A stretch of 64,000 bases of DNA from Halobacteriovoraceae bacterium (GTDB taxonomy: Bacteria > Bdellovibrionota > Bacteriovoracia > Bacteriovoracales > Bacteriovoracaceae): the NCBI GenBank assembly GCA_002713145.1, contig PAVS01000016.1:83937-147936 (forward strand), read 5' to 3'. The notes under the pieces are model-generated. The model was not told the DNA's origin. It made no database searches and saw only the letters and a program-made list of their open reading frames with translations. The translations under genes and the position numbers were made by a program. Within the stretch, counting starts at the first letter, position 1, and each line of letters begins with the position of its first letter. This document shows positions 45,713 to 53,451 of this stretch, one piece after another.

Positions 45713-45721
45713 ATTTAATAA

Positions 45722-45765
45722 CTTGAGGGTGTGTCTAAAGTTTATACACCCTTAAGTATTCTTTT
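45722..45765 (+). terminator. Terminator-like hairpin
   Basis: CTTGAGGGTGT (45722-45732) pairs with ACACCCTTAAG (45746-45756) with a single G-T pair, loop 13 bases, followed by TATTCTTTT. It closes the transcript of the duplicated secreted protein gene. Confidence 0.6.
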
Positions 45766-45809
45766 CAACGAAATGGCCAATAATAAACACTGAAGTTTAT
45801 AATCATTCT

Positions 45810-46490
45810 ATGATGAAATATTTTATAATTAGCTTACTTACTATGTTCTCTGTTTTTGCTGCAGATTTTTGTCCAACAGAATATGAAAACCTCATATTGG
45901 CGCAAGATAAAACGGATAAATCTCAGCTAGTCCAAGAATTAAAAGAAGATACAGTTCTTTTAAAACAGGCCATTCACAAAATTAAAAACTACCAAAAAGT
46001 TTTTCAACTTCTCAAAAATCAATATTCTCGCCATGAAGTTATGGTGGAAATTCAGCATAATCAAAGCCTTATTGATGCTCTTAAATTTGAAATAAAAAGA
46101 AATAAGACCCTCTTAAAAAAAGATGTCAAAGCCGACGATCAAGTTCTTAAAATATCTGAGTGTAGAAAAGAGCTGATTCAAAATAAATTAGAGCGCAACC
46201 AATTAGTAAAAAATAAAGATAAGCTCTGTCATCAAGCGGCAAAGCTCCATATATTTTCCCTGTCATGTGCCGTCAAAGCTGCCAGAAATGGATTAGAGAG
46301 CGACAAGTTGCAGGCCTGTGCAGACTCTACAACTCTCCATACTAGTTTTTTAAACTGCCTCGACCTAGCGAGTGAGCTTAACAAACACGAAATTCATCAA
46401 TGTGGAAAGGTGACAACGCCCACAGATTACCAAGCATGTCTCCATGGACACCTAACTCCACTATATCCAAAGTCCAAAAACACCCTTTAA
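45810..46490 (+). CDS. Secreted coiled-coil hypothetical protein
   Basis: A 226-residue protein with a signal peptide (MMKYFIISLLTMFSVFAADF, cleavage near VFA-AD). The mature part is mostly charged helix, with coiled coil about residues 35-110, and has nine or so Cys in the second half (for example ACADSTTLHTSFLNCLDLA and QACLHGHL), suggesting disulfide bridges. Unknown family. It has its own putative promoter region and precedes the tandem paralogue cluster. Confidence 0.55.
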   Translation: MMKYFIISLLTMFSVFAADFCPTEYENLILAQDKTDKSQLVQELKEDTVLLKQAIHKIKNYQKVFQLLKNQYSRHEVMVEIQHNQSLIDALKFEIKRNKTLLKKDVKADDQVLKISECRKELIQNKLERNQLVKNKDKLCHQAAKLHIFSLSCAVKAARNGLESDKLQACADSTTLHTSFLNCLDLASELNKHEIHQCGKVTTPTDYQACLHGHLTPLYPKSKNTL

Positions 46491-46577
46491 GCTATGCAGA
46501 GCGTTGCAAATCATTAAAATTTAAGCTTACACTTTGTTAGGGAAAAGTTATCATTTAGACAAATCTTGGAGGTTTAA

Positions 46578-47048
46578 ATGAAAAGTTTATCAATTATGTT
46601 TATTGTTTTAATGAGCAGTGTGGTTTTTGCTGACTCAGTTGTTGTACTTGAAGAGAGAATTTCTAGAAGCTATCAACGACCAGAAGTTTCATCAAAGTTT
46701 TTTATGGACACTACAACTTCAGAAGGATTTGCTAAAATCTCTGTTGTTGAATGGGACCGTGACCTTAACCCAGGACCTATAGGTTGTGATCAATGGGGGC
46801 GTTGTTACCCAAGTCCTAATCCTATGCCAAGAATGAGAACTCTTCTTGCGGAACAAGTTGAGATCCCTAACCTTCGCCTAGAAAATAAGCAAATGATCTA
46901 CACTAAAGCTAACGGTGAAACAGTTAATTGTGGCCGCTTAGGCACTTCTCGTGTGTTAAGAGTTCCTACTCTTTATTTAAGTGGTAACTGTGAGCTCGTA
47001 AATATTCTCGATTACGATAAATTAACTGTTATTTTCAAAACAAAATAA
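46578..47048 (+). CDS. Secreted paralogous family protein 1 of 3
   Basis: A 156-residue protein, first of three tandem paralogues. Signal peptide MKSLSIMFIVLMSSVVFA. Family-wide features: FFMDT region (residues 42-46), a CDQWGRCYP motif (70-78), MIYTKANG (about 107-114), CGRLGTSRVLRVPTLYLSG (118-136) and NC immediately after. Four conserved Cys probably make two disulfides. The gene has TTGGAGG upstream of its ATG and its own hairpin downstream. No known function; secretion or outer-surface location inferred. Confidence 0.68.
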   Translation: MKSLSIMFIVLMSSVVFADSVVVLEERISRSYQRPEVSSKFFMDTTTSEGFAKISVVEWDRDLNPGPIGCDQWGRCYPSPNPMPRMRTLLAEQVEIPNLRLENKQMIYTKANGETVNCGRLGTSRVLRVPTLYLSGNCELVNILDYDKLTVIFKTK

Positions 47049-47055
47049 TTAAAGC

Positions 47056-47087
47056 TTTAAGGGGTGATTCAATAATCGCCCCTTAAA
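47056..47087 (+). terminator. Hairpin after paralogue 1
   Basis: A 14-pair stem, TTTAAGGGGTGATT with AATCGCCCCTTAAA, one G-T pair, four-base loop; the following bases are not a strong T-run, so termination is likely but not certain. Confidence 0.6.
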
Positions 47088-47191
47088 TACTTGAAATTCT
47101 AGAAATTACGCATTGAGTAGTTTTTTCACTCCCCCTCACTACCGTTCCGAAATTCTGATATATACAGGCCATTAATCTTTTAGGAGGAACT

Positions 47192-47713
47192 ATGAAGTCA
47201 CTTATTCTTTTAAGTACCATGCTTTTAAGCTTTGCCAGTTTTGCAGAAACGATCGTTGTGATGGAAACCCATATGCCAAGAACAATGAACCGCCCCATGA
47301 TATCTGATAAATTCTTTATGGATACCAACACTAATTTAGGTTATGCGGATATTAAAGTCACGGTAGAGCAGTATCGCCCTGAACCCCGTATGCGTAGAAT
47401 GTTCTGTGACCATAGAGGATATCGTTATGGAACCTACCCTGGGGTAAGACCTGATTATATGCGTAGATGTGAGCCCCTTTATACTAGGCCACTGCCCATG
47501 ATCAGAACAATTTTAGACGAGAAGATCGAGATTCCAGGCCTTGAACTTGTAGGTAAGGACATGATCTATTATGGCGTTAACGGTGAAGTTAAATGTGGTA
47601 ATCTTGGTCGCTCAAGAGTATTTGGTGCACCAACCCTTTATCTTACTGGAAACTGCCAATTAAAAACAAAAATACGTAGAAATAAACTTATAGTAGAGTT
47701 TACAGCAAACTAA
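47192..47713 (+). CDS. Secreted paralogous family protein 2 of 3
   Basis: A 173-residue protein, second copy of the family. Signal peptide MKSLILLSTMLLSFASFA with AGGAGG upstream of the ATG. Shares FFMDTNTNLGYADI (compare copy 1 FFMDTTTSEGFAKI), MIYYGVNGEVKCGNLGRSR and PTLYLTGNC. It has a longer, Arg/Tyr/Pro-rich central insert (MFCDHRGYRYGTYPGVR and CEPLYTRPLPM) where copy 1 has CDQWGRC. Conserved Cys positions match copies 1 and 3. Unknown function. Confidence 0.68.
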   Translation: MKSLILLSTMLLSFASFAETIVVMETHMPRTMNRPMISDKFFMDTNTNLGYADIKVTVEQYRPEPRMRRMFCDHRGYRYGTYPGVRPDYMRRCEPLYTRPLPMIRTILDEKIEIPGLELVGKDMIYYGVNGEVKCGNLGRSRVFGAPTLYLTGNCQLKTKIRRNKLIVEFTAN

Positions 47714-47721
47714 AGATAACC

Positions 47722-47756
47722 AAAGCCGGCCAAACCTTTGTTTGTGCCGGCTTTTT
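47722..47756 (+). terminator. Strong rho-independent terminator after paralogue 2
   Basis: AAAGCCGGC (47722-47730) pairs with GCCGGCTTT (47746-47754), continued by CAAAC/GTTTG with a four-base loop, and followed by TTTTT. Confidence 0.9.
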
Positions 47757-47896
47757 ATAAGTCGCTATTCTATTCACCTATTTTACTAGGAATCCCCCAG
47801 ATATTCGACCTTGTGTAAAAACCTTAAAAAAGGAACACACTCCCATGATGTCATTTTACCTTCAAAAACTTAGAGTTTTAACAATTGGAGGTTTAT

Positions 47897-48382
47897 ATGA
47901 AAAAGACCATTTTATTTATCGTATTATTAATGGGTTTCTCAGCATTTGCTGAAAGCGTAATCATTCTTGACACTCGCATTGGCAACCGAGGCTTTGGTAA
48001 CACTGATGTAGACACTAGATTCTTCATGAATACCAACAACGGTCAGGGTTATGCAGATGTAGAAGTCAGTGTAACAGATTACCGAAGAGACCCTTTCCCA
48101 CCTAGAACTTATTGTGACCGATGGGGACGTTGCTATCCTAGAAGACCTTTCCCAAACCCTCTTCCAACCACAAGAGAAATTTATGATCAAAGAATCCAGA
48201 TCAATAATCTCAAACTTGTTGGAGATCAGATGATTTATTATGGAAGAAATGGAAGAGTTAATTGTGGTCGTCTTGGAGAATCAAGAGTTCTCAGAGTCCC
48301 CACACTTTACCTAAGCGGAAATTGCCAATTAAGAGGAAGTATTCGAGGTGGAAGGTTAACAGTTCGATTTACAGCAAATTAA
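47897..48382 (+). CDS. Secreted paralogous family protein 3 of 3
   Basis: A 161-residue protein, third copy. Start placed at 47897 (MKKTILFIVLLMGFSAFA) since GGAGG lies five bases upstream; a TTG four codons earlier sits in the SD itself. Shares FFMNTNNGQGYADVEV, YCDRWGRCYPRR, MIYYGRNGRVNCGRLGESR and VPTLYLSGNCQL. Copy 3 is closest to copy 1 in the CDxWGRCYP motif and to copy 2 in the N-terminal half. A long hairpin follows. Confidence 0.68.
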   Translation: MKKTILFIVLLMGFSAFAESVIILDTRIGNRGFGNTDVDTRFFMNTNNGQGYADVEVSVTDYRRDPFPPRTYCDRWGRCYPRRPFPNPLPTTREIYDQRIQINNLKLVGDQMIYYGRNGRVNCGRLGESRVLRVPTLYLSGNCQLRGSIRGGRLTVRFTAN

Positions 48383-48391
48383 ATCACACTT

Positions 48392-48432
48392 ATCTTTAAA
48401 AAGAGGAGCACAGCGCTCCTCTTGATAAAGAT
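48392..48432. terminator. Long hairpin terminator after paralogue 3
   Basis: AAGAGGAGC (48401-48409) pairs with GCTCCTCTT (48415-48423); outer ATCTTTA/TAAAGAT extends it. A-rich on one side. It separates the paralogues from the biosynthetic-like cluster. Confidence 0.75.
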
Positions 48433-48444
48433 CTCAATTTCAGG

Positions 48445-48474
48445 TTGACCCAAATTAGATCAAAAGAGTAAAAT
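48445..48474 (+). promoter_or_regulatory. Promoter for the deiminase-like gene
   Basis: TTGACC (48445-48450, five of six) and TAAAAT (48469-48474, five of six) with an 18-base spacer. The predicted start of transcription falls on or next to the GTG at 48480, and no ribosome-binding site is seen, so the transcript may be leaderless. Confidence 0.42.
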
Positions 48475-48479
48475 AGGGT

Positions 48480-49373
48480 GTGGAGAGAAAAGCCTTATTT
48501 GTTAACAATTTTACTGAGAAATTATCAAACAGTTTCCCCTTTGAACTTGCTCTAAATAACTATGATAAAGTATTTGCATTTAATGCAAACAATCTACCAG
48601 AGGGCTTGATTTTATTCCCCAGAGAAGTGCTTATTAAAAATATCGCACTTGGAAACCCATGGATAAGAGATCATAACTTTTGCTTTGCTGGCAAAAACTT
48701 CCAAAAGACTGACGAACATGGTCACCCTTATTTTTTGAACACATATTTAAAAGAATCAAATAACATCAAGTTTGAAAATATACCCTTCCAGATCCAAGGA
48801 GGACAAGCACTGGAAACCAAGAGACATCTCTTTTTATCTGAGTCAATTTTAACGCGAAATAAAAAGTTCAGGGCCAATGAAATCATCGATTTTTTCAAAA
48901 ATAGAACAGAGAAAGATGTGATATTTGTCCCAGAAATGAAATCAATCTTTTGGTCTTATCATCTTGATCTGCTTTGTTGTAACTTTGAAAATTTAATTTT
49001 TATTGCTGATCCTTTTTTAATTCCAAATCAATTGGACCTAAGTTCAAAAACAGCTATGCAACAAGATTTGAGCTTTTATAAAAACTTTTTCAATAACCAT
49101 GGCTATGAAATTCACTCTCTTCCTCTCTTACTTAAAAATGAAAAAGATAAACCAAACTTCATAACTTTTGCAAACAGTCTAATTATTGATCAAAACATGA
49201 TTCTAGCGGTCCCTGAAGGTTTAGCAGATGACCACTTTGGTGGCGAGGCCATATGGCAAGCGAACCAAACGGCCGAAGAAAATAATCTTAAAATTAAATT
49301 ATGCCCCCTACCAAACCAACTCCTAGGGAAAAATGGTTTTATGCATTGTCTTTCATCCGAGTTGAACATATGA
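48480..49373 (+). CDS. Deiminase-like enzyme (agmatine/peptidyl-arginine deiminase fold)
   Basis: A 297-residue protein of the guanidine-modifying superfamily. Residues matching agmatine/peptidylarginine deiminases: Arg63-Asp64 in NPWIRDHNF, Gly107-Gly108-Gln in IQGGQALE, His161 and Asp163 in SYHLDLLCC, and the nucleophile Cys290 in NGFMHCLSS, near the end as in the family. Such enzymes convert guanidine groups (agmatine, arginine side chains) to ureido groups. The GTG start follows an in-frame TAG two codons upstream, so there is no room for an earlier start. First gene of the 48.5-58.3 kb cluster; substrate unknown. Confidence 0.72.
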   Translation: MERKALFVNNFTEKLSNSFPFELALNNYDKVFAFNANNLPEGLILFPREVLIKNIALGNPWIRDHNFCFAGKNFQKTDEHGHPYFLNTYLKESNNIKFENIPFQIQGGQALETKRHLFLSESILTRNKKFRANEIIDFFKNRTEKDVIFVPEMKSIFWSYHLDLLCCNFENLIFIADPFLIPNQLDLSSKTAMQQDLSFYKNFFNNHGYEIHSLPLLLKNEKDKPNFITFANSLIIDQNMILAVPEGLADDHFGGEAIWQANQTAEENNLKIKLCPLPNQLLGKNGFMHCLSSELNI

Positions 49374-49383
49374 TACTGATATA

Positions 49384-49986
49384 ATGAATATTACACATCC
49401 TAAATTTTCATGGGAAAATCGATACTCTGAGGAAGCTTTAGAGCATTTTAAAAGCAACGACTTTATAGTATTTAAAAACTTTTTCCCCGCTAAAGTTTTA
49501 AATAGCTTACGGATTTTAGCGAAAAGCCATGAACTCATTGAACTAGATCATACAGATATTGAAAAAAATGTTTCTGGTATAGACTTAAGGCTAGATACAC
49601 CTAAAGGGGTGGCAGCACCTTCATTGGTTTTTGGTAAAAAAGAATATATTGATTACGCAGCTTATCTTACCCAAAAAAATATTACGATGTTTATCGGTAG
49701 AATATATTTTTTTAATAGTTCTTCTAATCACAGCTGGCACACTGATAATGCACTTGGAAGAACACTCGCCATCTCTATCAATTTAGGTCTACACTCCTAT
49801 GAAGGAGGTGAATTGCTGATAAAATATAGAGATAACTCAAAAGAAATGAAAAAAATCAAACTCGATGAAAATGAAATCATCTTTTTTCGTATAGATGAAA
49901 ATATCCTACATAAAAGCAATGAAGTTCAAGGAAACTCTATTAAATCTCATATTGCTGGATGGTTTATGCGTAAAGAGTGTGATTAA
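49384..49986 (+). CDS. 2-oxoglutarate/Fe(II)-dependent oxygenase-like protein
   Basis: A 200-residue protein of the prolyl-4-hydroxylase-like fold. Iron ligands His119 and Asp121 in HSWHTDNALG and His176 in NILHKSNEVQG; HSYEGGELLIKY matches the GGEL strand before the distal His. The usual 2OG-binding Arg about ten residues after the second His is replaced by Lys187, which may alter or abolish cosubstrate binding. Gap of 10 bp from the deiminase gene; no ribosome-binding site. Likely hydroxylates a peptide or small molecule of the cluster. Confidence 0.72.
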   Translation: MNITHPKFSWENRYSEEALEHFKSNDFIVFKNFFPAKVLNSLRILAKSHELIELDHTDIEKNVSGIDLRLDTPKGVAAPSLVFGKKEYIDYAAYLTQKNITMFIGRIYFFNSSSNHSWHTDNALGRTLAISINLGLHSYEGGELLIKYRDNSKEMKKIKLDENEIIFFRIDENILHKSNEVQGNSIKSHIAGWFMRKECD

Positions 49987-51458
49987 CTAATTGAGAGTCG
50001 ATTTATTTTGTATAGACTTAGCCTTTTCTCCCTATACAAAATATACTTAATTATTTCAGAAGCTGGAAATTCAATTTTATCATTCATCACATATATTTCT
50101 AATTTATTTAATCCCTCTTCGACTTGAATCTCTTGGCCAAGATTGTTATCTGAAATACAACCGATCTGTTTACCGTTAAGTCTAACTCCCAAATTAATAT
50201 CTTCAAGATAAGGAATGATGGAAATTTCTAAAAAACCAATCATCTTTTCTGAGTAAAAATAGACTGAGCTTTTGTCATCTGAAATTTCAGGAAAATATTG
50301 GTATGAGTATTTATTATTAAATGAGGCTTTATAAAAAGTTGAACTAAATTCTTTGCTCAATAAATTGTTATTCTCTGCTATTGAGATTGTATTTTGAATG
50401 GAGGTTGGTAAAAAGTCTTTCGGATTTAAGAAATCAAAACATTTTTTAAATCTAATATCTTTCATTAAATCCCAATAAAGACTCTTTTGTGCTAGAGGTT
50501 TTCCACAAAAAAGATCGACAACTTTCGTTTTAATATGTGAATGGTGGGGATTAATATATAAGTCAAAAAAATCCTCTACAATTTCTGCCATATCAGACTC
50601 GATATTTTCGAAAGCATTTACTTGTATTGAAAAACTTTCATTGAGTTTAGATAAAGTTTTTTCTATACCGCTTATGCTTAAGTGGCAATAATCAATAAAA
50701 TCTTCGCGTGAATTTAAGAAATCTCTTAAACTTATAAAATTATACCCTGCCTTATTGAGAGTTTTTTCAAATGCATTGATATGGGTGGTGCCGATCCCTG
50801 GGAGGGATCTCTCATAAGAAAAGCCAAGGTTCTTTGTTGACTCTTTCTGTTCACGTTGGGAAAGTCTCGTAAAGGTATTACCCATTGGAACACAAAAGAG
50901 CAGCTCAATCTTCGGATTATCAAGTAAAGTTGAGATTTTTTCCAGAACTGTTTCATAGTAGAAATGGTGCAAGAGATTTTCAAAAACTAGATAAGGGTCA
51001 CCATATTTCCTCTCAAGAAAGCTCAAAACAAACTCATTAAAAAAATTAAACTCTATTTTGTTATTTCCAACCATAAAGATTATTTTTTTAGGATTTATAT
51101 CTCGTACAACTGGTAATATATCAAAAAGTTCAAAAATGCTTAGCCCAATTTTCGATAAATCGATGAGTTTGTCATCCGATATTAAATTCGCAAAATTTAA
51201 CTTTGGGTCGTAGCCGTAGCACCTTGCAATTGATTCACCAATTAAAATAGTGGAGTTAGGTTTCACATCCTGTTGGATACGATCAGTATATAAATAACTA
51301 CTAATAGACTGCTCAAGAACAACCTTATTCCCCTGCAACTTGAAAGCACTTGTTTTTGGTCTATAGCTTTTAATATTGTCACTAATGACTTTAAAATGTT
51401 CTTTGAGTACAAAAAGAGGATCAAGGGATTCAATATTATTTTTTATATTCATAGACAT
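49983..51458 (-). CDS. SGNH/GDSL-hydrolase-like protein
   Basis: A 491-residue protein with three blocks of the SGNH fold: block I ILIGESIAR (nucleophile Ser76 in the GES form), block III MVGNNKIEF with Asn, and block V DYCHLSISG with the catalytic Asp256/His259 pair. The C-terminal 230 residues have no recognised domain. SGNH enzymes remove or transfer acyl groups. No signal peptide, so probably cytoplasmic. It ends overlapping the oxygenase gene by 4 bp, and its start is 3 bp after the carbamoyltransferase gene, so these two are one reverse-strand unit. Confidence 0.62.
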   Translation of the reverse strand: MSMNIKNNIESLDPLFVLKEHFKVISDNIKSYRPKTSAFKLQGNKVVLEQSISSYLYTDRIQQDVKPNSTILIGESIARCYGYDPKLNFANLISDDKLIDLSKIGLSIFELFDILPVVRDINPKKIIFMVGNNKIEFNFFNEFVLSFLERKYGDPYLVFENLLHHFYYETVLEKISTLLDNPKIELLFCVPMGNTFTRLSQREQKESTKNLGFSYERSLPGIGTTHINAFEKTLNKAGYNFISLRDFLNSREDFIDYCHLSISGIEKTLSKLNESFSIQVNAFENIESDMAEIVEDFFDLYINPHHSHIKTKVVDLFCGKPLAQKSLYWDLMKDIRFKKCFDFLNPKDFLPTSIQNTISIAENNNLLSKEFSSTFYKASFNNKYSYQYFPEISDDKSSVYFYSEKMIGFLEISIIPYLEDINLGVRLNGKQIGCISDNNLGQEIQVEEGLNKLEIYVMNDKIEFPASEIIKYILYREKRLSLYKINRLSIS

Positions 51459-51460
51459 AA

Positions 51461-53173
51461 TTAAAATGTATACCCATCTCTATTTGCGTGTCTGTAATCC
51501 TTATAATAAGAATTAATAAAATCGTAGTACTCGGGTTTTAGCTCCGTAATAGCATATAGGGTGTCATTTAAGACCAAATAATCTATTTTACTTCTTACAA
51601 AGAAAAAAAAGGCATCTAGCTCAGTCTCTACAATAGGCTCAGTATTCAGGTTCATTGAGGTATTAATTAAAGCAGGAATATCTGTAAGGATATTAAAGTC
51701 CATTAGAATTTGATACAAAAGCATATTTGGATCATTTACACTCTGAACTCTAGCAGTACCATCTACATGCAAGGCTTGAGGTATTTTTTGTTGAGCAATC
51801 AAATTACTTTCAAAAACCATTGTCATATAAGGACTTGGATAAAAGTTCTTAAAATATTTATATCCGTACTTTTCGATAATTACTGGAGCAAGTGGTCTAA
51901 AATTCTCACGAAGTTTTATGTGCTTATTGATTTTAGCTTTCATTCCTGTAAGGTTTGGATGAGCCAGAATTGATCTCGCTCCTAAAGACCTAGGCCCAAA
52001 CTCTGCACCTTCTGAAAAAAGTCCTACGATTGCTCCCTTTTTTAACAAGCTTGCTATCGTTTCAGATTCGGCAGGCCGTGATGTGAGAAAATATTGATCC
52101 AGATTATTCGTTTGAGAGTAAACCTTCCCCAAATAAGGTGTGCTTTTCTTAATAGTGAGCCCATGTTTTCTAGCCCCATAAAAAGCAGCACCAATGGCAC
52201 CTCCTTCATCACCACAAGCATAAGGCACAAAAACATTTTTAAAAGCGCCACAACGCTTAATAGCTAAATTTGCCAAACAATTAAGAGCGACTCCCCCTCC
52301 TAGCACTAAATTGTCCACATCCGGATACTTTCTTTTAAGTTTCTGAGTTTTATTAACGAGTTCATCTTCAAGCACTTTTTGTACTGAAGCCGCTAGATCT
52401 TTATGAGTTTGAGTAATTTCCTCGTTCTCATCTCTTGGTTTTATCCCAAGATGCTGGACCAAGGCCTCGGTAAAGAGTGAATTCTGATTTGCCTGAAAAG
52501 TAAAATAGTCTAAATTTAGCATGGGCCTATTATTTTCAGTATTAGAAAAAGTATTTTTTAATTTATCAGTAAATTTAGGGCGTCCGTATGCTGCCAACCC
52601 CATAACTTTATATTCATCGCTGTTTGCTTTAAAGCCTAAATATTGAGTAAATGCACTATAATAAAGACCAAGAGAATGAGGGAATAAATCGGTTTCAAAG
52701 CTTTCTATAGATTTTTCGTCGATATACCCCGACAAGCTGCAACTTACCTCACCCACACCATCAACTATCAGAAAACATGACTGTTTAAAATTAGCTTGGT
52801 AATAACTATGGAGTAAATGTGAAAGGTGATGTTCTGAGTAGTGAATTTCAATCTCTTTGCCGAAGTATTTTTGAATATAATATTCCGCCTGGAACAGAAG
52901 AGTATATTTTTTTGATAGGGCAATATTCTGATTTGACACTTTTTCTTGTCGTTGTAATTTTAGAAATGGTGACTCAAAAAAAACAACACAATCAATATCT
53001 GAGGGAGTTAAATTTTGAGCATTCAAAACGTAATCAATGGCCAATGCGGGAAATGAACCATCGAATTTTCGACGCGTTAGCCTCTCTAGCGAGATAGCTG
53101 ATTTGAGAGCCCCATTGACTAAAAGAGCCACGGCAGAATCATGATAGAAAGATGTGACCCCAATAATATTAAT
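51461..53173 (-). CDS. Carbamoyltransferase, NodU/CmcH family, with probable AUU start
   Basis: O-carbamoyltransferase that uses carbamoyl phosphate and ATP to carbamoylate a hydroxyl. Kae1-like N-terminal domain with HHLSHLLHSYYQANF (metal His) and DGVGE; LVLGGGVALNCLANLAI; ACGDEGGAIGAAFYG; C-terminal EFGPRSLGARSILAHP and RENFRPLAPVI. The first ordinary start, GTG at 53131, would remove the family's N-terminus. The frame continues upstream with GVTSFYHDSAVALLVNG, exactly the family start, to an in-frame TAA at 53177-53179, and contains no ATG, GTG or TTG there. ATT at 53171-53173, with AAAGG seven bases upstream, is the best start, giving 570 residues. Confidence 0.88.
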   Translation of the reverse strand: MNIIGVTSFYHDSAVALLVNGALKSAISLERLTRRKFDGSFPALAIDYVLNAQNLTPSDIDCVVFFESPFLKLQRQEKVSNQNIALSKKYTLLFQAEYYIQKYFGKEIEIHYSEHHLSHLLHSYYQANFKQSCFLIVDGVGEVSCSLSGYIDEKSIESFETDLFPHSLGLYYSAFTQYLGFKANSDEYKVMGLAAYGRPKFTDKLKNTFSNTENNRPMLNLDYFTFQANQNSLFTEALVQHLGIKPRDENEEITQTHKDLAASVQKVLEDELVNKTQKLKRKYPDVDNLVLGGGVALNCLANLAIKRCGAFKNVFVPYACGDEGGAIGAAFYGARKHGLTIKKSTPYLGKVYSQTNNLDQYFLTSRPAESETIASLLKKGAIVGLFSEGAEFGPRSLGARSILAHPNLTGMKAKINKHIKLRENFRPLAPVIIEKYGYKYFKNFYPSPYMTMVFESNLIAQQKIPQALHVDGTARVQSVNDPNMLLYQILMDFNILTDIPALINTSMNLNTEPIVETELDAFFFFVRSKIDYLVLNDTLYAITELKPEYYDFINSYYKDYRHANRDGYTF

Positions 53174-53215
53174 AACTTAACCTTTGCTTAGGATTTAAAG
53201 GTGTCTTTAATTCTG

Positions 53216-53221
53216 TATAAT
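53216..53221 (+). promoter_or_regulatory. TATAAT -10 box in the divergent promoter region
   Basis: The 112 bp between the carbamoyltransferase and the peptide gene is very AT-rich. A perfect TATAAT sits 65 bases before the peptide ATG. No good -35 is seen at 16-18 bases, so activator dependence is possible. Overlapping AT boxes on the other strand may serve the carbamoyltransferase. Confidence 0.4.
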
Positions 53222-53285
53222 ATATACAAATAATGATACACTATATTAAACAATAATTTTATTAAAGTAACAAATAGTAGGAATT

Positions 53286-53450
53286 ATGAAGGACAAAAAC
53301 GACTTAAAAACGAAAGATGATATTGTCATAGATTTTGCTAAAGAGTTAGAGGTTGAAGGCCTTGGTCAATTTATGATTCAAAATATCGAAAGTATATTCG
53401 ATGAAGATGACTTTCTGGCTTATGCAACTTTCAGTGTGAGGAGGTTTTAG
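53286..53450 (+). CDS. 54-residue peptide, candidate RiPP precursor
   Basis: A small gene just before the PqqD-like gene. The product has a charged N-terminal part (MKDKNDLKTKDD), an amphipathic leader-like helix (IDFAKELEVEGLGQFMIQNI), an acidic stretch FDEDDF, and a C-terminus AYATFSVRRF. It has no Cys and no signal peptide. The last codons AGG-AGG supply the ribosome-binding site of the next gene, coupling the two. Interpretation as a modified-peptide precursor is inference from the neighbour's RRE-like fold; a small structural or regulatory protein is possible. Confidence 0.6.
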   Translation: MKDKNDLKTKDDIVIDFAKELEVEGLGQFMIQNIESIFDEDDFLAYATFSVRRF

Positions 53451-53451
53451 T

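Noticed and set aside
53286..53450. Lanthipeptide or sactipeptide precursor
   Set aside because: The peptide has no Cys and no matching synthetase or radical SAM gene lies in the window.
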